Shown here: positions 1 through 5,643 of the stretch, in pieces
Numbering within the stretch: position 1 is the first letter of the stretch
How the letters are laid out: each line of letters starts with the position of its first letter
Assembly: GCA_946480565.1 (NCBI GenBank)
Contig: CAMLKR010000112.1
Span: 1-7,522 of the forward strand
From: an uncultured Arenimonas sp.
GTDB lineage: Bacteria > Pseudomonadota > Gammaproteobacteria > Xanthomonadales > Xanthomonadaceae
Length of the DNA: 7,522 bases
Direction: 5' to 3'
Notes under the pieces: model-generated
What the model saw: the letters and a program-made list of their open reading frames with translations, nothing else
Database searches by the model: none
What the model was told of the DNA's origin: nothing
Position numbers and translations under genes: made by a program

Positions 1-348
1 CTGCTCGACGCCCTGCCCGCCAACCTCGCCCAGGACGACCGCGCGCTGCGCGGCCGCGCCCGCCTCGGCTTCGCTGCGCTGCTCAAGGACGCGCCGCCGG
101 CACAGGTGCTGCAGGCCGCGATCGCCGCCGATCCGGCCGACCTGCACGCCCGCCACCTGCTGGGCGCGCGCGCGATCGTCGAAGGCGACGCCGAAGCCGG
201 CCTGGAGCAGTTCCTGGAGATGCTGCGCCGCGACCGCAATTTCGCCGACGGCCTGCCGCGCAAGGCCCTGATCGACGCCTTCCGCGTGGTCGAGGACGAG
301 GACCTGGTCGGCACCTACCGGCGCAGGATGGCCTCGGTGCTGTTCTGA
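1..348 (+). CDS. cnoX: CnoX/YbbN-type thioredoxin-TPR co-chaperone, C-terminal fragment
   Basis: Only the last 115 residues are in the window; the reading frame is open from base 1 and ends at TGA 346-348. The fragment is made of paired helices of tetratricopeptide type (about residues 33-57 and 58-75). It ends with the signature typical of the C-terminus of CnoX/YbbN proteins: an 'LEMLRRDRNF' stretch, then 'RKALIDAF', then the terminal 'YRRRMASVLF'. In this family a thioredoxin-fold domain precedes the TPR part. Known members bind unfolded or chlorine-oxidised proteins in the cytoplasm and pass them to DnaK or GroEL. The thioredoxin domain and its CxxC status lie outside the window, so redox activity cannot be judged. 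The internal ATG at 208 or other in-frame starts are not plausible starts because homology continues upstream. The gene converges on the DUF3667 gene, with one base between the two stop codons. Confidence 0.85.
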   Translation: MLDALPANLAQDDRALRGRARLGFAALLKDAPPAQVLQAAIAADPADLHARHLLGARAIVEGDAEAGLEQFLEMLRRDRNFADGLPRKALIDAFRVVEDEDLVGTYRRRMASVLF

Positions 349-349
349 A

Positions 350-1234
350 TCAGGTCAGCCAGAAGGTCAGCAGGAACTGCAGCGTGCGGTACAGGTAGAG
401 GTTGCCGAGCATCATCACGGTGATCAGCAGCACCGGCGCCAGCAGCGACACCCAGCCCGGCGGGGCGTAGACCCGGCGCACCGCGCGCGCGTAGTGCAGG
501 CCCATCAGCGCCAGCGTCGCCATCACCAGCCAGAACGCCAGCGGGCCCTCGATGCGCCCCATCCGGTCCAGCAGCCAGCCCAGCGGCAGCAGCACCAGCT
601 GGATGTAGAGCAGGGTGAAAGTGAACAGGTGGGTCGCCACCACCGCGTGTTCGGCAAAATACAGGCGCCGGCGCCGGAACATCAGCGCCAGGCCCACCGC
701 CAGGAACGGGATGTGCACGATGATCAGCGCCTTGCCGACATTGCCGGCCTGGGCGCCGTAGTCGCGCGCGTAGTCGGCCATCGTGTAGCGCGCCGGGGCC
801 GCGTCCCGGCGCGCCTCGGGCAGGGCCGCGCGCCGGGCCTGCAGCGCGCGGTCGCGTTCGGCGATGCGCTGCATAACCCAGGGGTTGGTGATGCGGCTGT
901 GCACCTGGGACATCTGGTCCGACAGCGGCAGGTTGAAGTCGGTCAGGGTGCCGGGCGAAAGGAAATACAGCACGTTCGCCAGCAGGAACAGCGTCATCGG
1001 CGCCAGCCAGTGCCGGCGGCGGCCGTCCAGGTAATCGCGCGACAGGCGGCCGGGCTGGAACAGCAGCGCGCGCAGGCTGCGCCAGAAGCGCCCGTCCAGG
1101 TCGGTGGCGGCCGCGAACAGCTGGCCCAGCAGGTGGCCCAGGCGGCGGTCGCCGTCGGCCATGCGCTTCTGCCCGCAGCCATGGCAGTACGCCCCGCGCA
1201 GGATTTCGCCACAATTGGCGCAGGCCTCGGCCAT
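350..1234 (-). CDS. DUF3667 family membrane protein with N-terminal zinc ribbon
   Basis: This is a 294-residue protein of unknown function. It starts at ATG 1234-1232, with a good Shine-Dalgarno AGGGGG six bases upstream on the minus strand. Residues 5-20 form a CxxC-x8-CxxC zinc ribbon (C5, C8, C17, C20). A basic/aromatic stretch follows ('FQPGRLSRDYLDGRRRHW', 59-76) leading into the first membrane helix, which is the typical DUF3667 arrangement. Hydrophobic segments lie at about 79-93, 169-186, 197-223, 231-247 and 263-290. Between the first two is a roughly 75-residue charged, probably extramembrane, segment rich in Arg/Ala. 'AEHAVVATHLF' (195-204) matches a conserved His-containing motif of the family. 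The ribbon presumably faces the cytoplasm. The gene is divergent from the DUF4442 gene and convergent with cnoX. Other open frames over the same DNA are composition shadows. No role is established; scaffolding or sensing in the inner membrane is only a guess. Confidence 0.85.
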   Translation of the reverse strand: MAEACANCGEILRGAYCHGCGQKRMADGDRRLGHLLGQLFAAATDLDGRFWRSLRALLFQPGRLSRDYLDGRRRHWLAPMTLFLLANVLYFLSPGTLTDFNLPLSDQMSQVHSRITNPWVMQRIAERDRALQARRAALPEARRDAAPARYTMADYARDYGAQAGNVGKALIIVHIPFLAVGLALMFRRRRLYFAEHAVVATHLFTFTLLYIQLVLLPLGWLLDRMGRIEGPLAFWLVMATLALMGLHYARAVRRVYAPPGWVSLLAPVLLITVMMLGNLYLYRTLQFLLTFWLT

Positions 1235-1280
1235 CGCTTTCCCCCTACCCTTGCCTGATTAGAGCCCAGCGCGCACCTGC
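1235..1280. promoter_or_regulatory. 46-bp divergent intergenic region
   Basis: This gap must hold 5' signals for both the leftward DUF3667 gene and the rightward DUF4442 gene. On the minus strand AGGGGG (1246-1241) is a clear ribosome binding site for DUF3667, and TCTAAT (1263-1258) is a possible -10 box without a recognisable -35. On the plus strand I see no Shine-Dalgarno before ATG 1281 and no convincing promoter. The DUF4442 promoter may therefore lie inside the 5' part of the DUF3667 gene. Confidence 0.35.
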
Positions 1281-1742
1281 ATGAAAGCCTCCCGCCTCCG
1301 ACTCGTCTTCAACGTCTGGCCGCCCTTCCTGTTCACCGGTATCCACGTCACCGAGCTGGCGCCCGACTACCGCTACGCGCGGGTCGAACTGCGCCTGCGC
1401 TGGTACAACCGCAACTACGTCAAGACACACTTCGGCGGCAGCCTGTTCGCGATGACCGATCCGTTCTGGATGATCATGATGCTGCAGCGGCTGGGGCCGG
1501 ATTACCTGGTCTGGGACCAGGCCGGCGAGATCCGTTTCCTCAAGCCCGGCAAGGGCACCGTGACGGCGGAGTTCCGGCTCGACGACGCCGTGGTGGACGA
1601 CATCCGGGCCGCGGCCGCGGGCGGCGAGAAGGTGCTGCGCTGGTTCGAGGTCGACATCCGCAATGCCGGGGGCGAGGTGGTGGCCACCGTCCGCAAGCAG
1701 CTCTACGTCCGGCGCAAGCGCGACCGGCCGGCCGCCGCCTGA
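1281..1742 (+). CDS. DUF4442 hotdog-fold protein, possible acyl-CoA thioesterase
   Basis: This 153-residue protein ends at TGA 1740-1742. The length and motifs match the DUF4442 branch of the hotdog superfamily. 'NYVKTHFGGSLFAMTDPFWMIM' (residues 45-66) covers the hotdog helix, with H50, the FGGS turn and D60. It is followed by 'DYLVWDQAGEIRFLKPGKGTV' (74-94), the usual beta-strand continuation, and a final strand pair near 119-143. Superfamily members are small cytoplasmic multimers that hydrolyse or bind acyl-CoA thioesters; the substrate here is unknown and catalysis is inferred only from the fold. The C-terminal tail is basic (RRKRDR, 144-149). No Shine-Dalgarno is visible before the ATG. 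No other in-frame start fits better, since family similarity begins near residue 8. The gene is divergent from DUF3667 and followed by a 175-bp gap, so it is probably transcribed alone. Confidence 0.85.
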   Translation: MKASRLRLVFNVWPPFLFTGIHVTELAPDYRYARVELRLRWYNRNYVKTHFGGSLFAMTDPFWMIMMLQRLGPDYLVWDQAGEIRFLKPGKGTVTAEFRLDDAVVDDIRAAAAGGEKVLRWFEVDIRNAGGEVVATVRKQLYVRRKRDRPAAA

Positions 1743-1777
1743 GCCGCCCCGGGAACCCAGCGTCCAAGACCCGGAAA

Positions 1778-1795
1778 AGGCCCGTCTCAGGGCCT
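1778..1795. other. Small perfect hairpin downstream of the DUF4442 gene
   Basis: AGGCCC and GGGCCT pair perfectly around a six-base loop (GTCTCA). On the plus strand the stem is preceded by AAAA but followed by GCGCC, not T residues. It is therefore at best a weak intrinsic terminator for the DUF4442 transcript. On the minus strand the stem is followed by TTTTCC, a better terminator shape, but no leftward gene upstream would use it. It may block antisense transcription coming from the kinase region. Confidence 0.3.
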
Positions 1796-1819
1796 GCGCC
1801 CCGTCCGTCGCTGGCCAAC

Positions 1820-1835
1820 TGTGACGGGTTTCACA
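1820..1835. promoter_or_regulatory. CRP/Clp-family operator, perfect TGTGA-N6-TCACA
   Basis: TGTGA (1820-1824), spacer CGGGTT and TCACA (1831-1835) match both half-sites of the CRP consensus exactly, with flanking AAC and CAT also fitting. In Xanthomonas and Lysobacter relatives the CRP homologue is Clp, a c-di-GMP-responsive global regulator that recognises the same consensus. The centre (1827.5) lies about 57 bases upstream of the start point predicted from the -10 box at 1872-1877. That is close to the -61.5 placement of class I activation, so activation of the kinase gene is the natural reading. Binding itself is inferred, not shown. Confidence 0.7.
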
Positions 1836-1849
1836 CATTCACAAATGGC

Positions 1850-1877
1850 TTGCCAGCCCGGCCCGCTGCCGTATGCT
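1850..1877 (+). promoter_or_regulatory. Sigma70-type promoter of the kinase gene
   Basis: TTGCCA (1850-1855, five of six bases of the -35 consensus) and TATGCT (1872-1877, four of six) are separated by 16 bp. The predicted transcription start is near 1884, about 34 bases before the ATG at 1918. The CRP/Clp operator lies directly upstream. The box overlaps the in-frame ATG at 1873, which argues that this upstream ATG is not the translation start. Confidence 0.6.
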
Positions 1878-1917
1878 GGCCTTCCCGACCCCCCCGTCCC
1901 GGCCCCGCCCCCGCGCC

Positions 1918-4200
1918 ATGCAGCAGGAAGAAGAACTTTCCCCTGACGAACTGACCGCGCTGCTCTCCAGCTACATGCCGGAGATCCCCGGTTATCGCGT
2001 GCTGCGCCGGATCGGCAAGGGCGGCATGTCCCAGGTCTACCTGGGCGTGCAGGAATCGCTGGACCGCCAGGTGGCGGTGAAGGTGATGTCGCCGGCGGCG
2101 CTGACCGACGAAATCAGCAAGCAGCGCTTCGAACATGAGGCGCGCACCATCGCCAAGCTCGAACACCCCTGCATCGTCGGCATCCACGAGGTCGGCCGCA
2201 CCCGCCAGGGCCTGCTGTATTACGTGCTGCCCTACCTGGCCAAGGGCCACCTGGGCCAGCGCGACTTCACCCACGACGAGGACCGCATCCTCGAGGTGCT
2301 GCGCTCGCTGTTGTCGGCGCTGGAGTACGCACACGCGCGCGGCATCGTGCACCGCGACGTCAAGGCCGAGAACGTGCTGTTCGACAATGCCGACCGGCCC
2401 CTGCTCACCGACTTCGGCATCGCGCTGAGCAAGCGCGACCAGACCCGCATCACCACCGCCGGGCTGGCCGTGGGCAGCGGCGGCTACATGGCGCCGGAAC
2501 AGGCGCGCGGCGAAGTGGTGGACGGCCGCGCCGACCTCTACAGCGTCGGCGTGCTGGCCTACGAACTGCTGATGGGACGCCTGCCCTACCAGGCCGCCGA
2601 CCCGCTGGCCCTGGCCCTGATGCACGCCCAGGACCCGGTGCCGCGGCTGCCGCCCGAGAAAAAACACTGGCAGCCCTTCCTCGACCGGGCCATGGCCAAG
2701 TCGCCGGACAACCGCTACCGCAACGCCCAACAGATGCTGGGCGCGCTGAACCAGATCGCCGCCGGCAAACCGCCGGAACCGAAGTTCGACACCGCCAGGC
2801 TGCGCGAAACCGCCCTGCGCTACTGGAAGCCGGTCGCCGGCGCCCTGGGCGGCGTGCTGGTCGCGTTCGCCGCCATCGCCTGGCTGCAGCGCGAACCCGA
2901 CCCGCGCGCGGACACCGACTTCTTCACCGTCGAAGACGCGGCCCCTGCCGCCGGCGCGCCCGCGCCCGCCGCCGAACCGGCGCCGGCCCCGGTGGACGCC
3001 GCCCTCGCCCAGGCCGCGGCCGACCAGCCGCCGCCGGTGGTCAGCTCGCCCTTCGCCGGCGTCAGTGCCGAAGTCAGCGTGGTCGCGCTCGATTACGACC
3101 CGACCCGCGCCGGCGCCCGCGAACTGGCGGCCGCCCGCCGCCAGATCGACCGCAACCGCCTGAGCCTGCCGCCCGGCGACAACGCGATGGAGTCGCTGCG
3201 CGCGGCGCGCACGCTGGCGCCGCGCGAACCGGCCCTGTTCCGCCTGTCCGACGAAGTCATCGCGTATTACGCCCCCAAGGTGCTGGAGGCCGCGCAGGCC
3301 GGCGACGACGACGCGGCGTTGGAAAACTACACCCGCGTCGCGCCCTTCGTGGCCGAGATGGAGCGCGGACAGGGCAAACCCTGGGTCGCGCTGCGCGAGG
3401 GCCTGCCGCCGGTGCTGCTGGCGCGGCTGAAGGACGGCCTGGACAAGGTCGACAGCGTCAGCGTCGCCCGGACCAAGGCGCTGGCGACCGCACTCGAGGT
3501 GCCGTCGGACCTGCTCGAGCCGGCCTGGTCGCAGGCGATCGAGTTGCCCAAGCCCGGCGATGCGCTGGAAGACAGCGGCGTGGCCATGGTGCTGGTCGGC
3601 CTGCCGCGCGGCGAGCGCGCCGGCCTGGCGGCGATGCGCAGCGAGGTCACCCGCAGCGAATACGCCGCCTTCGCCTCCGGCAGCGGCCGCCCCGCCGCAC
3701 GCTGCCGCAACCGCCTGGCGCCGATCACGCTGAAGAAGCGCAGCTGGGACGATCCCGGTTTCAACCAGGGCGGCAACCATCCCGCCGTCTGCGTCAGCTA
3801 CGACGATGCGCGGGCCTATGCGCAGTGGCTCAGCCGCCGCACCGGGCACGACTACCGCCTGCCGACGACGTCGGAATGGCGCCAGCTCGCCGACTACCGC
3901 GCCAGCGGCAACGCCTGCCGCGACGGCCGCATCAACTGCGGCAGCGAAGGCACCGTCGCCGCCAGCCAGGGACCGGCCAGCCCGATCGGCCTGAACGGCC
4001 TGCGCGGCAACGCCCGCGAATGGCTGTCGGACTGCGGCGCGCGCGGCTGCGGCCGGCGCCTGGCCGCGGGCCTGGGCTGGCGCGACACCACCCGCACGCC
4101 GGCCACGCACGTGGACGACTTCGACGCCGACACCGGCTTCGACGACATCGGCTTCCGCCTGGTGCGCGCCGTCAGCGCCGAGGAACTGGGCGCGCGCTAG
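1918..4200 (+). CDS. Membrane Ser/Thr protein kinase with C-terminal FGE-like (SUMF1) domain
   Basis: This 760-residue protein starts at ATG 1918; an in-frame ATG at 1873 lies in the -10 box and adds only a Pro/Arg-rich tail. Residues 26-280 are a Hanks-type kinase: glycine loop GKGGMS (33-38), K55 in VAVKV, helix-C E74, HRDVKAEN (145-152) with D147, DFG (165-167), APEQ (192-195), D206 and R266. All catalytic residues are present. A single membrane helix (about 305-323) is followed by an Ala/Pro linker (341-375), a helical, TPR-like region (about 395-545) and an FGE-sulfatase/SUMF1 domain (about 555-750). The last shows 'RLPTTSEW' (647-654), 'GLNGLRGNAREW' (691-702) and 'GFRLVRA' (745-751). 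By topology the kinase is cytoplasmic and the rest periplasmic. FGE catalytic cysteines are missing; six others (596, 625, 667, 674, 706, 711) may form disulfides. The FGE-like part probably binds a ligand rather than making formylglycine. No Shine-Dalgarno is seen. Substrates are unknown. Confidence 0.92.
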   Translation: MQQEEELSPDELTALLSSYMPEIPGYRVLRRIGKGGMSQVYLGVQESLDRQVAVKVMSPAALTDEISKQRFEHEARTIAKLEHPCIVGIHEVGRTRQGLLYYVLPYLAKGHLGQRDFTHDEDRILEVLRSLLSALEYAHARGIVHRDVKAENVLFDNADRPLLTDFGIALSKRDQTRITTAGLAVGSGGYMAPEQARGEVVDGRADLYSVGVLAYELLMGRLPYQAADPLALALMHAQDPVPRLPPEKKHWQPFLDRAMAKSPDNRYRNAQQMLGALNQIAAGKPPEPKFDTARLRETALRYWKPVAGALGGVLVAFAAIAWLQREPDPRADTDFFTVEDAAPAAGAPAPAAEPAPAPVDAALAQAAADQPPPVVSSPFAGVSAEVSVVALDYDPTRAGARELAAARRQIDRNRLSLPPGDNAMESLRAARTLAPREPALFRLSDEVIAYYAPKVLEAAQAGDDDAALENYTRVAPFVAEMERGQGKPWVALREGLPPVLLARLKDGLDKVDSVSVARTKALATALEVPSDLLEPAWSQAIELPKPGDALEDSGVAMVLVGLPRGERAGLAAMRSEVTRSEYAAFASGSGRPAARCRNRLAPITLKKRSWDDPGFNQGGNHPAVCVSYDDARAYAQWLSRRTGHDYRLPTTSEWRQLADYRASGNACRDGRINCGSEGTVAASQGPASPIGLNGLRGNAREWLSDCGARGCGRRLAAGLGWRDTTRTPATHVDDFDADTGFDDIGFRLVRAVSAEELGAR

Positions 4201-4206
4201 TTGCCC

Positions 4207-4212
4207 TACAAT
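4207..4212 (+). promoter_or_regulatory. -10-like box immediately before the DUF502 start
   Basis: TACAAT matches five of six bases of the -10 consensus and ends six bases before ATG 4219. A transcript from it would start at or next to the A of the ATG, giving a leaderless mRNA. No good -35 is visible at the right distance (the bases near 4184-4189 are AACTGG). No Shine-Dalgarno lies before this ATG, which is consistent with either leaderless initiation or coupling to the kinase stop 18 bases upstream. Confidence 0.35.
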
Positions 4213-4218
4213 CGGCGC

Positions 4219-4869
4219 ATGCGAAGACTCCGCGCCTACTTCTTCACCGGCCTGCTGACCCTGTTGCCGATCTGGCTGGTCTGGATCGTCTTCAAGTTCG
4301 TGCTTTCGCTGCTGTCGGAGATGAGCCAGCCCTGGGTCGGGCCGCTCTCGGCGCGGCTCGCCGCCGCCCACCCTGAGATGCTGGGCTGGATGGACGACCC
4401 CTGGGCGCAGTCGGCGTTCGCGGTGGTCGGCACGGTGCTGGTGATCGTCGCGGTCGGCGCGCTGGCGCGGCGCGTGGTCGGCCAGCGCCTGCTGGCCTGG
4501 TTCGAGGCGCTGATCGCCCGCATCCCGCTGATGAAGACCGTGTACGGCAGCGCCCGCAAGCTGCTGGACCTGCTGCAGACAAAACCCGACGGCACCCAGC
4601 GCGTGGTGCTGATCGACTTCCCGCACCGGGACATGAAGTGCGTGGGCTTCGTCACCCGCATCGTCACCGAGCAGGGCACCGGCCGCGAGCTGGCCGCCGT
4701 GTACGTGCCGACCACGCCCAACCCGACCTCGGGCTACCTGGAGATCGTGCCCGTGGACAAACTCACGCCCACCGACTGGACCGTGGACGAGGCCATGACC
4801 TTCATCATCTCCGGCGGCGCCGTCAGCCCCGACACCATGCCCTTCGAACGCCCGGAGCCGCGCCCGTGA
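4219..4869 (+). CDS. DUF502 family membrane protein
   Basis: This 216-residue protein starts at ATG 4219; an alternative TTG at 4201 would add six residues, but the family usually begins with a short basic stretch as here ('MRRLRAYFFTGLLTLLPIWL'). There are two membrane helices, about 8-32 and 65-86. They enclose a likely external segment of about 30 residues with Pro/Trp. 'RIPLMKTVYGSARKLLDLL' (101-119) is the hallmark DUF502 motif. A cytoplasmic beta-rich domain follows with 'VVLIDFPH' (129-136), 'GFVTR' (143-147) and 'VYVPTTPNPTSGYLEIVP' (161-178). The biochemical role is not established in bacteria; plant relatives (LCV/COV1-type) act in vascular patterning, which gives no direct clue here. 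The gene is 18 bases after the kinase and overlaps the next gene by four bases (GTGA), so it is probably co-transcribed and translationally coupled with it. Confidence 0.9.
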   Translation: MRRLRAYFFTGLLTLLPIWLVWIVFKFVLSLLSEMSQPWVGPLSARLAAAHPEMLGWMDDPWAQSAFAVVGTVLVIVAVGALARRVVGQRLLAWFEALIARIPLMKTVYGSARKLLDLLQTKPDGTQRVVLIDFPHRDMKCVGFVTRIVTEQGTGRELAAVYVPTTPNPTSGYLEIVPVDKLTPTDWTVDEAMTFIISGGAVSPDTMPFERPEPRP

Positions 4870-5630
4870 CCGGCCAGGAGCGCGCCAGCCGGCTGTTCCT
4901 GGTGCTGGCGGTGTTCTTCGTCGGCAATGCCCTGCTGGCCGAGTTCATCGGCGTGAAGATCTTCGCGCTGGAAGAGACCCTGGGCCTGTCGCCGTTCGAA
5001 TGGAACCTGTTCGGCCAGACCGGCTCGCTGAACTTCACCGCCGGCACCCTGCTGTGGCCGATCGTGTTCGTGATGACCGACATCATCAACGAGTTCTACG
5101 GCAAGCGCGGCGTGCGCTTCATCAGCTGGCTGGCCGCCGTGGTGATCGTGTACGGCTTCGTGTTCGCCTACCTGGCCATCGGCCTGGCGCCAGCCGGCTG
5201 GTGGGTGGGCGTGGCCGCGGACCAGGGCGTGCCCGACTACCAGAAGGCCTTCGCCGCGGTGTTCGGCCAGGGGCTGTGGACCATCGGCGGCTCGCTGGTG
5301 GCCTTCCTGCTGGGCCAGCTGATCGACGTGAGCGTGTTCCACCGCATCCGCCGCGCCACCGGCGAGAGGATGGTGTGGCTGCGCGCCACCGGTTCGACCG
5401 CGGTGTCGCAGCTGGTGGACAGCTTCGTCGTGCTCTACATCGCCTTCGTGCTGGGGCCGCAGCAGTGGGGCATGGACCTGTTCCTGGCGGTGGGCACGCT
5501 GAACTACGCCTACAAGATGGCGGCGGCGATCGCGCTGATCCCGCTGCTGTACGTCGTGCGCCGCGCGATCACCGGCTTCCTGGGCCGCGACCAGGCCGGG
5601 CAGCTGCGCGCCAGCGCGGCGCGGCAGTAA
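4866..5630 (+). CDS. yhhQ: Queuosine precursor transporter (YhhQ/DUF165 family)
   Basis: This 254-residue integral membrane protein belongs to the family whose E. coli member YhhQ takes up preQ0/preQ1 to make the tRNA wobble base queuosine. The chosen start is GTG 4866, which overlaps the DUF502 stop as GTGA. A GGAG lies eight bases upstream (4854-4857), and homology begins at about residue 8. The frame is open further upstream, but that stretch overlaps DUF502 and reads as low-complexity His/Arg. Family signatures are 'TDIINEFYGKR' (71-81) and 'LRATGSTAVSQLVDS' (172-186), plus 'NYAYK' (213-217). About six hydrophobic segments lie near 8-30, 56-72, 86-108, 132-156, 181-198 and 205-231. The segment at 107-131 between helices is longer than in E. 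coli YhhQ (221 residues), which accounts for part of the extra length. No queuosine biosynthesis gene or preQ1 riboswitch is in the window. Confidence 0.92.
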   Translation: MTGQERASRLFLVLAVFFVGNALLAEFIGVKIFALEETLGLSPFEWNLFGQTGSLNFTAGTLLWPIVFVMTDIINEFYGKRGVRFISWLAAVVIVYGFVFAYLAIGLAPAGWWVGVAADQGVPDYQKAFAAVFGQGLWTIGGSLVAFLLGQLIDVSVFHRIRRATGERMVWLRATGSTAVSQLVDSFVVLYIAFVLGPQQWGMDLFLAVGTLNYAYKMAAAIALIPLLYVVRRAITGFLGRDQAGQLRASAARQ

Positions 5631-5643
5631 GCGGAGCACCTGG

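Noticed and set aside
494..1258. A 254-codon plus-strand frame over the DUF3667 gene
   Set aside because: It consists mainly of Gln, His, Arg and Ala, while the minus strand encodes a zinc ribbon, membrane helices and a good ribosome binding site.
1873..1917. Upstream in-frame ATG as start of the kinase
   Set aside because: It lies inside the -10 box of the likely promoter and adds only a Pro/Arg-rich stretch with no family resemblance.
2941..3060. GC-rich repeat-like stretch in the kinase gene
   Set aside because: It encodes the Ala/Pro linker; the repetition is codon-level and no true tandem unit is present.
4033..4050. C706-x4-C711 as the catalytic cysteine pair of an active FGE
   Set aside because: The spacing matches that of FGE, but the pair sits before the segment aligned with GGSW rather than after it, so the position is wrong. 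Disulfide formation is more likely.
1831..4626. A 931-codon open frame on the minus strand opposite the kinase gene
   Set aside because: It is rich in Arg, Gly, Ala, Gln and His without any domain, and follows from the third-position G/C bias of the plus-strand gene, whose kinase and FGE motifs are unmistakable.
4638..4865. Upstream extension of the queuosine-precursor transporter
   Set aside because: It overlaps DUF502 and is an Arg/His-rich shadow; GTG 4866 has a GGAG at the right distance and matches the family start.
4830..4870. preQ1 riboswitch in front of the transporter gene
   Set aside because: The transporter start overlaps the DUF502 coding region, leaving no leader, and no preQ1 aptamer-like A-rich tail or pseudoknot is visible.
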